Shown piece after piece: positions 24,370-37,252 of a stretch of 64,000 nt of DNA (positions within the stretch are counted from its first letter, which is position 1; each line of letters begins with the position of its first letter). The notes below the pieces were generated by a model, which ran no database searches, was not told where the DNA came from, and saw nothing but the letters and a program-made list of their open reading frames with translations. The position numbers were made by a program, and so were the translations under genes. Source of the stretch: Linnemannia elongata. Its lineage: Eukaryota; Mortierellomycota; Mortierellomycetes; Mortierellales; Mortierellaceae. The DNA lies in assembly GCA_036320915.1 (NCBI GenBank), contig JAXBDG010000017.1, positions 1,364,001 to 1,428,000 of the forward strand. Reading direction: 5' to 3'.

Positions 24370-25406
24370 CAGTTGAGTGAATTGTGCGTTCTGCTGAGCA
24401 GCTGTAGAACTGTAAAAAAGAAAGGAACAAACAAACGGAACATCGTTGAAGCGTATGAATGTGTAAATATGTGTACGGGACAAGTATGGTGCACAAAGCA
24501 ACCATTAACACGCCTATCGCATACATATGAGGAATGGGACAAATAGGTCAAAATGGCATTGTCAATGTCAATGTTCAGGTCATGTAGGCTCATAACTGGC
24601 ACACAAAAGAAGAAGAAAAAAAACAACATAAAGTGGTATCGCTACAGCCTTCAGCAACAGCGGCACACATCGCGTAGTATCATATTTAACTGAATGTAGG
24701 CGTACGCACACACTCACATACGCAAGAAGAAAGTTTTCCTTGAAAGTCGATAAATAGGCACAGCCATATTATTTCTCTCCTCTCCGACTCGATCCAATTG
24801 CTTCTCCTTCTAGTTGTTCCTGATCTTCCTGGACTTCTACCGACAAAAAGAAGCAAGGGTCAGGGTACTGACTGAACACACAGACAGGAACAGGACATAT
24901 GCAGCAGAAAACAAAGAAAATGTAGGGGAAGAGGAAGGGGAAGGGGAAAAGAAGGTCTATCTCTATAATTGCACATGGGCAAGGATCAACCTGCTACTTC
25001 TTCTTGAAGTTCCATAGCAATTGGCGAGATCAGCTATTTTTTGCGGATAAACCCCCCCACAGGGGAACGAGACTGATCTGTGATCGCTGATCAACAGAAG
25101 AAAATGCTTATTTGTCTCTCTTCCCTTACTTGGTCTGGAATCACCTCCCCCACTTCCTTCCCTCTCTCTCTCTCTCTTGTTGCTGCTCTCACTACAGTCC
25201 TTCCTATCTCTCATAACTAGCTTGTCTGTAGAGTATAGACAGACTACCTGGATATACATCTATAGTGGTCATCGCGTGCAAACTCACACACATCGACAGC
25301 CAAAAGTGGCTAAGTCACACGCTCTCTCTTTGTTGATGGCTATAATGGATGTGTCAATGGAACAAAAAGACAGCCTTCGTTTTTCCTTCGTCAATTGGTC
25401 AATTGA

Positions 25407-25432
25407 ACACACACACACACACACACACACAC
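25407..25432. repeat. (AC)n microsatellite
   Basis: Thirteen AC units in the gene-free stretch upstream of the FHA-protein gene. Confidence 0.85.
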
Positions 25433-26523
25433 CGACACTCTTGTCGTCCTTCACTTCCACACCTATATCGAACACGGTGTATCCAAGATGGAACGAAGAG
25501 ATGCAACACCATGAACAACCTTAAAACATGGACCGTTGAACTGGTCAACTTCTTTTGTTCCCCTTTCCTCCCTTCGTTTCCCTTTTGTTCATCCCCACAT
25601 TCTCACATTCATTCTAATACATATCATATGCTGGTAACCTTCCTATTACAGCGAAGCATGAAAACACCTCCTTTTCTTCTCGCATTCAAAATTCGCCTAT
25701 CTGTATGTCTGTCTTCTTACTTTGACCCCCTTGCATCTCCTCCTCCTCCTCCTCTTGTTCATCTCTTACCTTCATCTTATGCTATGTGAGCGAGCAATGA
25801 CCTCTTTTTCTCCTCTCTCCCCCCTTCCTGTGGTTCATTGACAAGTCCCTTTGCCAATTGCATGATATTTTCCTTCGCCCTTTGCTTACCCTTCGATCCC
25901 TTTCACTTTCTCATTACCAAGTGAATCGCCGTCATTTCGTGCGCTCTCAATTCTCTCTCTCTCTTTCTCTCTTTCTCGTCTTCAGAACTCGTTCCTATTG
26001 CGCAAATCAAAACGTCCCTTCTTCTTCCCCCTTCTAGGCCCTTTTGTGGTCTTACTCACTCTCCCTGTCTCTCTCATTCAGTCAACTTCATCTCTCTTTT
26101 CTTCTCTCATCTCTCATTCACTTTTCACTTCTCTTCTCTTCTCCTTTCTTTTCTCTCTTCTTCTTCTTTATATCACAACCAGTTGTTATTACCCCTCCCT
26201 CCTTCTCCCTTCACTCGTCTCTTCTTTCCTGCATAGAAGTAATCCAAGAAAAAACTCTTTTTTTTCATATTCATATTAACGCACGCAACATACACTCTCC
26301 ACTCCACTGTTATTTTTCCCGCCCATCCTTCCCATCGTTTTTTATTCATTTCCCTCCCTTTCTCTCACCTTTCCTTCCCGACAACCGTACAGAACCAAGA
26401 AAAAAACTCAAAAAAGAGAACCAACGGTTCTTAATCATCATCGCGCATATCTTTCCTTCCCTCTCTCTCTTTCATTCCAACACCCGCCCATCTCATTCAT
26501 ATTACTGTTCTTACTAAGAGAAA

Positions 26524-27231
26524 ATGTCTACACGCCGTCAGAGCCCCACGATTCCCGAGGAAGCCAGCCCTGTGGCTCCAGTCACAACCGACATCACAGC
26601 CACCGCCACTGCTCCAACGAAGATCTCGAGCTCAAAGAGACCGTCCCTTTCGCGTAACAGAGCAAGCAGCAGCAGCGTGAGCAGCATTTCGAGCATTTCG
26701 AGTTTGAACAGCTTATTGACCTCGCCTTCGACCACCACTGCCGCAGCTACTACTGCTGGATCGTCAACCGCTGTTCTTTCCAATGGAGCTTCTACAAGCA
26801 CAAGTACTACTACTACTACTACTATTACTACCTCCTCGGCGTTTGTGCCATCGAGTAGCAATACGTCGACATATTACCCCTCGTTTCCTTACCGCAACAA
26901 GTCTCGAAGTAAGTATTAGTGAATGCTTTGCTGCCTGCATTGATTGCATTAATATACGATTGATCGGAGGCAGGGGATGAATGTATGGGCTGAGGGCAAC
27001 TAACTGCCTCCTCTGTGGAGTCCAGATCGTTGTGTTGTTTGCTTGGTTCTAATTATATGAACATGAAAGTATGGTGCCACCAGCACCCATTTTATTCTTC
27101 ATTTCATAAGAACAACGAATTCTTTTGGAGTGGACAACCGCAGTGTGTGTGTATCTTTCTCTCTATCTCTCTCTGTTTGGACCAACCAGTTAACAAACAA
27201 CAACACTGCCCAAGCGAGGCACAATAACATC

Positions 27232-27272
<41 letters not shown>

Positions 27273-28476
27273 AGAAAAAGAGAGGGAGAGAGAGAGAGAG
27301 AGAGTTGAGAGCCCTTTCTTTTTTTTTCTTTTAAACCACCGAGGAGGAGATATCCATCCATCGCATTCACATATGTTTGTTGTCGTATGAAGAAAAAGAG
27401 CAAGAAACAGGAACAAGGGCGGAGTCAGTCAGTCCACATACTGTCTGATAGCATAATCATCTCTCACTCTTTCAGGCAGCAGCACCACTCATCACACGCC
27501 TCTTTTTTCCATCTCCCTCCCTCACACTCACTCTCACACCGCTGCACTGTCTGCACACTGTCTGCACTGTCCGCCTGCACTGCTTACTCTCTTTTCCCAC
27601 TCTCACTTCCACCTGCACGCCCAACCCTTTCCTCTTACCCATTAACAACAATAACTTACTCACCCTTGTCATCGGCTCATTCATTCTCTTAATTCACACT
27701 TAGCCCCTTCCGTCAGCTCGACATCAACCATCACCCAGCCCATCCACTCCCTCCTCCAGACTTCCCAAGGCATCCTCCCAAAAAGACACGGTTCCTCCGC
27801 CTCTGCCGCACCCACTCTCTCTACCGCCACAGCCTCCTCAACTACTCTCGCTTCCTTGACCCCTTCCTCCTCCAACTCTTCCCTCTCCTCCTCAGGCTCA
27901 CGATCCTCCTCCCCTCCCCTCCCTTCTAAAATCACTACCACTTCCACTTCTTCTTCCATCGCAACTATGAACACCTCTACCACAACAGGAGCACCCCAAC
28001 ACCCTATCCTGGTCCTCGAACCCATCAACAGCGGGTTTACCCTAAAGTCCTTTGAACTTCCCGACCAGACGCGTATCAAGATTGGTCGTCAAACTGGTGT
28101 CAGTACTGCACCCAGTCCTTCTAACGGATACTTTGATTCCAAGGTTCTCTCTCGTGTCCACGCTGAAGTCTGGTCTGACTCTGGCAAGGTAAGATGGATG
28201 GAAAATGGAGGATATGTCCTCCGGGTGGTTGTCCCCTTTCTTTTTTTCTTTTCTTTAGTCTTTGAAACTATTGTCCTCAATTCAACAAAAAGATGTGTCA
28301 GGGGACAGAAAGAAGAACGACAAAGAGACTTTTGGTCAAAGATGTGTTTTATTTCTCTAAACTGATCGAAAATAGTCAGGGGCAGAAGAAAGAGATGGTC
28401 GTCAGACTCGGTCAAAGATGGAGATTTATTCAAAGAGAACGAAAAAAAAAAAAAAAAAAAAAAAAAAATGTCAGGG

Positions 28477-28521
<45 letters not shown>

Positions 28522-31037
28522 GGTCAACGAGACCCTGTTCAAAGATGTAGACCGGTATTAGGAGAGAGAAAAGATGTGGTCAAGGAGGCGTGGTCTAGGT
28601 CCTCCACATCTCAAGACTAACTAACGCGTCTTTTTACTCGCTTACTTTCACGGTACAATCCAGGTTTACATTCGTGATCTCAAGTCGAGCAATGGCACAT
28701 TCTTGAACGGAAGGAGGTTGTCCGCAGAGAGTGTCGAGAGCGAACCCTTTATCCTTAACCAGAACGACAGCCTTGAGTTTGGTATCGACATCATGGACGA
28801 AGGCGGATCATGTAAGTCTGATTTTTGCATACCCATTCTATCATTCTCATCCCCTTTAACAGGATTTCCGGAGTTGCGCATCTGGACATTGAAACATGCC
28901 GTGGGTGTTATGGATATACTGGATGTCTTTGTTGATGTTCTTTTTCGGCAAAATGGTGCAAGTGTGACATGCACAGTGAGCAACGGCGTGAACAACTGCA
29001 TGAACCTTCGCAAAGGATATGGCTCTCGCATTAAATCTCGGTTGTGTTACAAACACGCAGCATTCAATAAGAACCAAGGAAGCTCGAAGAATAGACACTT
29101 GGAGAGCCAAGTCGAGAAAACTTTCCTTGTCCTTCTTCGGCGGGCCGATGAACATCATTCTCATGGAGCGGAAAAAGGGCTAAGAGAACAAAGAGGAGTG
29201 AGGTGTGATAGGGTGGTGAGGTCATGGGCTCCTATTTTACTGCCTCAAAGGATTTGACCCCTAACTCGCCTGCATGGTCCTTGTGACAAGTGACCACGGT
29301 GCGCGCATTGACAATCATTAATAATTAATTGCGCCTTTATTTCTTTGCATGTTCAAACAGTGCTCCACGAGAAGGTCGCCTGCAGGATTTACATCTCGCG
29401 CATGTCATACCCCACCCCCGGAGGATCTCCTCAAGAGTAAGCAAACCTTTTTATGACTAAAACTCTCCTTACTGCCGATATTACCATCGGGTGCGTAATC
29501 AAAACCTGAACAAGGATCTAACATCCCTTTACTAAAACATGATAGTTCACATGCAAAGCTCAAGACCGGTTCGCCTCTAGGATCAGGAAGCTCTAACAGG
29601 ACTACAACAACCACAACATCCGCCACTGCCGGTCAGAGCGCCAACATTGATCTCATCATCTCCCGGCTCCAGGGTGAACTGACACGGTCCCAGGAGGCCA
29701 ACGCCAACCTTGGAATTCTGAAGCAAGGATTGGGAGATCTTGAAAAGTCGATTGTTGTCTCGACAAAGGAAGATGGATCCATCCCTAGCCCCAAGAGCCC
29801 AGAAGCTACCCCTGTTCAAGATGCTGCCGCCGCTGCCGCCGCCAACTACCAGAAGCAATTGGAGGAAAATACCCAGGTACTTTTTTTTCTTTGCCGTCAT
29901 CGTCGCGGAAGAATTACCATTCGGCAAGAGTTTCTTAACAAGAATGACATCTCACATTATTTTTCCTATTGCCTTAATTTGAATATGATAGGCGCACAAG
30001 GAAGAGATTGCAAAGTTGACCAAGTCGTTGGAAGAGACACAGGCAGAACTGGACGCGTACATTCAAAAGACGCAACTGTTGGAGCCATTGGTGGCCGAGG
30101 ACGAGATTCTGAGACGGGATATCGCCCAAAGTATTGCCGAGTTGAGCAAGGTCCGTCTGGAACGTGATCTCGCCAAGGACAGCATGAACGAGCTGATCAA
30201 TGAACACCAACAGGCTTTGGAGACAATGCGCAAGGAGCAAGAAATCAACTTTACGGCCCTCGAGACTGCCCACAAGGATAGCATGGACCGTTTGGTCCGT
30301 GAGGCTGCTCAGGCCCAGGAGGCCTTGACTGCCAAGTTCCACGAGGATCTTGCCCTTGCCCTTCAGGCTGCCACACCTGTCCCTGCTCCTGCACCCGTCG
30401 AGCCAGAACCTGTTGTGGTTCCTGTGCCCGTCATTGATACTTCTGCATTGGAGAAGGAGTTGGCTTTGTTGCAGGAGACGGTGGAGAAGCAAACCAAGCA
30501 GATTCAGGAGTTGCAAGTAGAAAAGACAACCATGAGCTTGGCACTGACAGAGGCCAAGAGCGAGATTTTCAAGACTGCCAAGGAGCTCAAGGAGGTTCAG
30601 GAGCGTGCTTCGCGGGAGCGGGAAGAGTTGGCTTCGTTGACACCTACTCTGGCCTCCTCGGCTGCGCTCGGCCATCACCAGAACGGCCATGTTGCCACTA
30701 CGACGACAACGAAAGTGACGTCCGCCTCCACGGCAAAGATCTCGGAGGGCAATGTCTCCAAGTACGAGTATACCTGGGCACGGTTCATGTTCTCCGCCGA
30801 CAAGAACGGTCAGCACCATCTCAAGCAGGTAACGTCTTGTGCTACTTTAAGTTTTTCTTTCTGCGCCATGGGTTGTTCTTGTTTACGATAGTATATATGG
30901 ATATGTGCACTGACATGACCAACTTTCAATTGTTCATCATCTGCTCGCTTGAATAATAGCCCTCTACGGTGTTGATGTCGGGAAGTGTGATGTTGGTCGG
31001 TCTTGGTGCATACGTCTTCTTGCGCAAGAGCAGTTAG
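26524..31037 (+). CDS. FHA, coiled-coil, tail-anchored protein (SLMAP/Far10/Vps64 type)
   Basis: Seven exons (26524-26908, 27704-28188, 28664-28811, 29361-29436, 29546-29876, 29992-30828, 30960-31037) give 779 residues. A Ser/Thr-rich head (1-220) precedes an FHA phosphothreonine-binding domain at about 228-345 with its core residues: IKIGRQTG, LSRVHAEVW and SSNGTFLNG. A long coiled coil follows (roughly 420-690, with an Ala/Pro/Val linker APAPVEPEPVVVPVPV). The last exon encodes one membrane helix (VLMSGSVMLVGLGAYVFL) and a tiny basic end (RKSS), a classic tail anchor. This order matches SLMAP and yeast Far9/Far10, membrane-tethering subunits of STRIPAK, the PP2A-kinase complex; in filamentous fungi it sits at ER/nuclear envelope and mitochondria. 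Introns are unusually long here (795, 475 and 549 bases for the first three). Confidence 0.9.
27231..27271. repeat. (AAC)n microsatellite in intron 1 of the FHA gene
   Basis: About thirteen AAC units followed directly by a purine-rich AG run. The array is wholly intronic. Confidence 0.85.
28297..28550. repeat. Three degenerate repeats inside intron 2 of the FHA gene
   Basis: Units begin with GTCAGGGG at 28297, 28375 and 28470. Each contains an AGAAGA-type block and ends with (G/T)(G/T)TCAAAGATG. Spacing is 78 and 95 bases, inflated by a 27-base A run and an AG run. Copies have diverged but keep the same element order. Confidence 0.75.
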
Positions 31038-32178
31038 TTCTTTTTAAAACGCTTAAACCAGGGATACGATAATTTTGCATAGAGAAAAAAAAAATACCTT
31101 CAAAATGATGATGACATTTACAGCTGTTTAGGGACACGCCACCAACCACTTTCGCGAATTTGGCTATGAAAATAAAGAAATATCATGTACTTTTTATCTG
31201 ACTGTCATGGATGGTCAAAAAGGGAAGGGAAGATGAGGTATTGTCGTCGCTCCATGATGGTTGAAGTCGAAAGTTAACAGCGTGTGTGTGTGTGTGTGTG
31301 TGTGTTAGCACCTTTAAGGTGTGCTGCTTACCTTCACCCCACACACGTCTTTTCCCCTCGTCTCGTGTTGCTGTTGCTGTTGCTGGCTGGAACGAAAGAA
31401 GTAATAAAGAAGAGAAGGAAACGAGAGAAGAATCGAGCAAAGGAAGACGGACAAAAAAAAAAGAGGCAACTTTAAGATGTTCTTTATTCGCTAGGTTATG
31501 GAATCTCCACCATTGTTGGTATCCCTTCTCCTGTATTCGACACAATAATGTGTCGAAAAAGGGGGGGGGGGTTTAAAAATGCTGCACAGGTTTTTCTTGA
31601 TATCGGACTAGGATTAATAAAATAAAGAATAGGAATACAACAATACGCAGAACGAACTCGTTTGGTTGTTTGAGTCTTTATGATCATCGACATCAATTCT
31701 GAATTCAATCATTTCTTTCTTCATCCCATTCTATACTCTTGACTCGTATTCTACTTCGCTCAATCGTTCAATGAACGTCCCATCCACTAACAGGTTTGAC
31801 GACAACGATGACGAGAGACCCATTGCTATCACTCGTTGAAGGGCGACCAAACTGCTTTCTCTGTCGATAAAATACGGTCCCGGACGAGGAGGATATCAGA
31901 GCAACGACTGGTTGGAATTGTAAAACTTGTGACATCCCATTGTGCCTGACTGGTACACGCAATTGCTTCGAAATTTTTCATGAACTTCCATAGCTTCCTT
32001 CCCTTTTTCCCTTCAGGAGACCCCCCCCTACCTTAAAAAAAAGGAACTGGGGCCCCAGGGCTGTGTGAAGAATGGGACTCGAACTAAGTAACACTTTTTT
32101 TTTTTATCCTCGCCGTTTTATTCTTTGTTTCCTCCGTGAATGACACTATGGAGTCGTTATTTGAGCGAAAATTATCAT
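31038..32178. other. Convergent intergenic 1.1 kb
   Basis: No gene is supported. It holds a (GT)n run at about 31281-31305, an 11-base G run at 31561-31571, and the 3' flanks of two convergent genes. Confidence 0.5.
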
Positions 32179-34340
32179 CTAGTGGTATTGTTGCTGTTGT
32201 TGGTTCTGTTGTTGGTTCTGCTGCTGTTGTTGACCATAGTACAATCCATACCCAATAAGGCTATCAGCGCTTTGAGTATTCATCTGTCGCAGCCGGGAGC
32301 CAGGGAAAAGCTCGACCAGCGAGTTGATCACCCTAGCCTCCTGCGCACGGATATTACGCACAGCCACCGACAGCGTATCAGTCGTGTCGTCGTCCGCCTG
32401 GCCCTGGGTCGGGTAGTGCGATGGTGGAGCTGCTGCATTGGAAACAGTGATCGAGGTGAAAGAAGGAGGGTGGGATTTGGGGGGTTCGAGGGTTGTTGTT
32501 GATCCGGTGGCGAAGGATTTGATGGAGGGGGCCATGGTTGAGGGGGCGGGTGTACACTTGAAGGATGCGAATGCTGAGGATGCGGGTGAAATTGAGTGGG
32601 CTAGGGATGGTTGCCGGATGGAGCGGGTTGATGTGGATGAGATGGTTGGAGCGTAATGACGTGTGTGCCTTGGTTCATGCTGAGAGACGTGGTGGCGAAT
32701 GTTGCTGAAGGATGAGTGCTGGATTGGGGGATGGTGCTCGGGTTTGAATGGTTGTGTAAAACAGGGTGCGCCGGACTTGACTGGGGTCTCGTTCAGTTCC
32801 TGCTTGCCCTCGTGCAATTGACCTTGGACTCGAGGTGACGACTGGGAGTTTCTATGACCATCAAACCGGACGTGAGTGCGTTTTGGTTGCGAAGATATAG
32901 CAGTCTGTCGCTGACTGCTGGTATCGACTCGCCTGATCGAATACTTGCCATCATGTCGACGCCCCTGCTCCAACTGAGAATATCCACCATAGCCATCCTC
33001 TGACCCACTGCCATCACCACCATCCTCTTCAAGCCGGCTCCCTTCTTCCTCGTCCTCCTCCTCTCGTTCGTGTTCCAGTTCACGCTCACGGGCGCGCATC
33101 CAAGCCTGTGCATCTCGAGTAGGGGGAACTTCCAATATTTGCAGGTTGGCACTGTCAGTATCGCTTTCATCCGGATCAGGGGTATATCCTGACGAATTTT
33201 TCTTGACCTCTTTACCATCTTCCTTTGGAGTCTCCTGCTGTTCCTTCTCCTGGACCAAGACGCTACTGAGACTGGGTCGGTGGCGTGGCTTGAACCGGTC
33301 AGAGCCCAGTGGGTGCGAAGCCGAAAAGGATGTGGTGGCAGTAGAAGACGAGTGACCTGAGCTGGTGGTGGGGATGCGGATCAGATCGACATGACTCAGG
33401 CCATCTTCTTCTTCATCGTTGTCCTCGTAGTCTGCCTCGTTATGCCAATTGGCGGCGGGTTGGTTTGTAATGGAGCTCGCAGATGTGCTGATGTGCTCGC
33501 CCTGATTATACGTATGAGGAGAGAAACTTGCAGAAGCGGGAACAGGGACATCACGTCTCCAAGAATTGATGGATTCTTGAGACGACTTGGCCTTGGATGA
33601 CTTTGAGATGGGACTGGAGCGGTTATTGAGATTGACTTCTGAAATTATGGCTGCAGCAGGGCGTGCCTCGAGTGGAGGCTTGGATGGAGTAAAAGTAGGG
33701 TCTCTCAAAGGAACGACTGACTTGCTCTCGGCTCCGGCGCGGAAGACAGTGGCGGCTGAAGTTGTCGAAATTGCAGTGTTGACCGAGCTACTGGACACCT
33801 TTCGGGTCTGACTGAGAGGTGGGGGTCGGTTGTTCCAAAAGTCGTCACCGTTGAGTGTAGGTGTAGTCGTTTGACTATGCTGTCCTTGTGCTGGCACTTG
33901 CAACGACGATTGTTTGTCAACGCCAGCAGCAGCTTTGGTCTGAGAGCCGAGCAGGTACGAATTCTTGACAGCCTCGGCTGCAGTTCTGGGCTTGGAGGAA
34001 GCCTGATCTCGCAATTGTTCCTGAGTAAGAGTCGTTTTTTGGTGGTTCTCGAGGATCAGAGCCGACTTTGCGATGGCAGACCGAGCCTTGGACAAAGCAT
34101 ATGAGGCACTCGAGGCCGAGGTGTTGACGACTGGTGGTATAATAGGTTGAGTGAGTCCATTGTTGCTGTTGTTGTCGGCACGAATGGAACCCCTATTCCT
34201 GGTAGGGGTGTTCTGACCGGGGCGTGTCTTCACACCCAAAGCTGGAACAGGTTCAGGGCCTAGTTGGTCACAGTATCACAAAGATGAAACAAAGAAGGTC
34301 AGTGCCATTTGGTTTTTTATAGAACGGTAAAAGCAGGACG

Positions 34341-34385
<45 letters not shown>

Positions 34386-36544
34386 AAACAAAACGCGGGA
34401 AAGATGACAGGAAAACAAATGAGAGAGCTACTGTCCATCCGGCAGCCACATCGATTGTACATGAAAGAGTGCTCGTCTTTTTCAATTGCGCATGGGCGAA
34501 GAACTGCAAAAGAGAAAACAAAACGACAAAGAGGGATGGTTCGTATACTGCATAAAATAAAATTAAAAGAGCCCAATGTAGAAACATAAAAAAACTTACT
34601 CTGTTTGTCACCCAAATCGGGCGAAGCATCCATTCTCGTGCGCGAAAGCAAACCTGTGCCCACCCCCGCTCCTTCTGTCGTTGTTGATCCTGCTCCTGTT
34701 TTTGGCGAGGTAGCAACGAGGAGAATGGAGGTGGTGGGTTTTCCTGTTTTCAAGCCATTCGCCGCTTTTGCTGGTGCTCCTGTAGGTGTGGTCAAAGAAG
34801 TCGTAACAGCTGATGTGGTTGTCGGCTTCTTCTTTCGGTTCAGCTGCAGATCCGGACGTTCAGACTGGCTGGAGATCGAGGACGCAGACGAAGGGGTCTC
34901 ATACTGACGGATCAATTTGCGGACAACACCGCTGCCCTTGATAGCCCCCGTTGCTGGTGACAAGCGCTTGTTTGTGGATTTCGCCGTCTCCTTGGGTGGG
35001 TTGTAGGATGTTGTTCCTCGAGTGGTCAAAGGATTGTGAGATGTGGAAGGTGTCCCTGTAGGAGTGGGTGCTGTCAGTGTCATTGATGGAACAACAATAG
35101 CACCGGCCTTGGCAGATCGCTTGGGCTGTTCCGCCTTGGTTGTATTCGCATGGATGACAACCGTCGAGGGGCGTACGTTAACCGTAGCCGGTGTCGAGTG
35201 AACTGGTGTCGAAGGGACAGCAGAGGGAGCTGCTGGTAGGGATGAGTGGAGTGGTGTCGAAGTAGCGGTTGGTCGGGTTGCAGTCGGTAGTTGCGCCAGA
35301 GCAGCTACAGTCAAAACAACTGGAGTTGTAGATGTGGAGAGAGCTGCTGTCGTTGGGATCGCAGTTAATGTCGATTTGGATGCTCGCGCACGAATGTGGG
35401 CAGACTGAGTAATCTGCTCTTTCATTGTCGCTTCGGCCTTTTGGAGTTTTTCAAGGTCCTTCTCCAGTTTCCACAAGGCGGTCGAAGTCAGCGCTGCTGG
35501 TTCTGATGGTGATGGTAGTGTTGGCTCACTTGCAGTTGCAGGTGAAGATGTAATTGCTGCAATATCTGTTGTTGTAGAGGTCATCTCAACCTTAACTTCG
35601 ACCTCGACCTGGGACTCGGGGGCAGGTTTCTTGCGACGACTGGAACGACGACTGGGAGGACAGGATGAGGGAGAAGTGGACTTGACAATGACAGAGTGGA
35701 CACTCAGTTGCTCCTTGGTGTTCGGTGCCTGTTCGTTAACGACAACGACAGGGAAAGGGACGCTCAGTGGGTCTTTAGTTTTGGGAGAACGCTTCGCAGC
35801 GGCGACCATGACACTCGAATGGTCCTTGGTCTTGGGCGAATTTTCAACCATAACGACAACAGGGGGTGTTGCAGTAGAAGCTGAGCTGGTGCATGGTTCG
35901 GGGAATTTTTTGTCGGTGGATTTGGCGGCAGGCACAGACTTTGCAAAAGGAGTAATAGCCTTTGCAACCGTCTGTCCATCAGATGAAGGATAAGGAAGGA
36001 CACCAGCGCCACCAGCAACCTGAAGGGATGGCTTGATAGGATTGTGCAGATCCCGTTCGGCAGTCTTGGCTCGCACAAAACAGGCTTGCAAATAGAGCAA
36101 CCCGCCTTCCTCCTGGTACTGCTTCAAGTCATCCTGATACCCGGCGGCCCTGACCTCATAAGGCTTCAGAGAATTCCCGTGGGTGCGTCGACGAAAGGAA
36201 GGGAGTTTCGGGAGCGAGACTTGGATGATGAGATAGTAGCGTTGAAGAAGGATCATACTCGACTTCAAGAGGTTTTCGATCTTTTTGTTGACTTTGACGG
36301 GCCGCTGGCGCATATTGAGGTTGCAGGCAGTGGAAGACGGGGCGTAGGAGAAGTGGGGGTTGAGGGCGAGGAAGATCTCATAGGCCTGTTGACGGAGGGA
36401 GAGGGCGTTTTGGGAAATGATGGTAAGCATGTCGAGGTACTTGAAGAAGGGGATCTTGGGGTCGAGTACAGGGGCTATCTTTGTCAGCTCCAAGGGTTCG
36501 TCAACTGCCGGTAGTGTGAGGAGAGAGGATGTGGATGACATCAT
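32179..36544 (-). CDS. Large protein with USP8/AMSH-dimerisation-like N terminus (Rfu1-like?)
   Basis: Two minus-strand exons, 36544-34600 and 34259-32179, give 1341 residues. Ordered sequence is confined to about residues 1-180. A helix PFFKYLDMLTIISQNALSL leads to KKIENLLKSSMILLQRYYLI, then IQVSLPKLPSF. The layout (conserved Tyr, then a helix ending in L.RY..LI, then LPKLP) resembles the USP8_dimer domain of AMSH, USP8 and yeast Rfu1, the regulator of free ubiquitin chains. The rest is Thr/Ser/Ala/Pro-rich and disordered, with an acidic segment (EREEEDEEEGSRLEEDGG) and a Gln-rich end. No JAMM protease or ubiquitin hydrolase domain is present, so a regulatory rather than catalytic role is likelier. 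The 340-base intron holds a 41-base poly-T (sense strand). The domain call is by eye. Confidence 0.68.
34341..34381. repeat. Poly-A tract (41), intronic
   Basis: An uninterrupted A run on the plus strand (poly-T in the sense of the gene), inside the single intron of the USP8-dimer-like gene and about 80 bases from its acceptor. Confidence 0.9.
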
Positions 36545-37252
36545 TGTGAAGGGAAGAGGGAGGCAATGTGAGAGAGGTGGGTGTGAGTGTGGAAGGAGAG
36601 GAAGGAGGGATAGGGAAGGGTAGGGGGGAAGAGAAGGAGAGGGAGAAGGGAAGCAGGGCAGGCGGAGGGAAGGAAAAAAAGGGAAAGAGATAAAAAGTTA
36701 GACGAGTGATGAGTTTATAGTTTAAATAAAGCGCGCCAGTGATCAGAAAAAATTGGTGGCGTATCACTCCGCGTTCTTTCATTGCCGGGGAACATGGGAC
36801 TGATAGGATCGAGTCCTCGCCTTTATTTAAAATAGACTGGGCCAATTGATTCATTTCCACTCACTGCGCCTTTCTTGTCGTTGCATGTGTTGTTGTGGAA
36901 AGATGGTTCTTTCAAGAAGCCTTGGCCTTGGAGGAGGAAAAGGTGAACGCGTCCCTTCCTTCGTTTCTTCCTCTTTGTCTCGTTGTATGCGTTGTACAGT
37001 ACGTGTTGTATCCGATCGGATGCATACCTTGTCCAATCAGAATCGATCCTTCTTCTGTTCTGTGAAGATGGGTCACAAACAAAGTTTTGTTCCTTGGTTA
37101 CTCACACGGGTCAAACCCTCTTCTTCCTTTTTCTTTGACCATTCACTTCTTTCTCTCTCTTCTTTCTTCCCTTCCTTCCTTTCTCTCATTCCATCCATTC
37201 ACATTCAACACCCTCATTCCTTTCTTACTCTTTCTCTCTCATCACCACACTC
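36545..37252. promoter_or_regulatory. Divergent promoter region of the USP8-dimer-like gene and PHA2
   Basis: The 708 bases separate two start codons pointing outwards. Both edges are purine/pyrimidine-skewed leaders. No TATA box or other site is clear. Confidence 0.45.

Larger units (their letters stand above)
23856..26523. other. Intergenic 2.7 kb between divergent genes
   Basis: This is the promoter region of the UNC93-like gene (left) and the FHA-protein gene (right). It carries a (GA)n run at 24340-24366 and an (AC)n run at 25407-25432. The last 700 bases are very pyrimidine-rich, as expected of a long leader. Open frames here are low-complexity and I support no gene. Confidence 0.5.

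Noticed and set aside
29974..30819. 281-codon minus-strand ORF opposite the FHA-protein coiled coil
   Set aside because: The plus-strand frame is a coherent coiled coil joined in phase to the FHA exons; the minus frame is Leu-rich antisense shadow.
32040..32095. tRNA-like sequence (minus strand TTCGAGTCCCATTC)
   Set aside because: The loop resembles a T-arm, but the flanking bases do not pair into a stem and no anticodon or D-arm follows.
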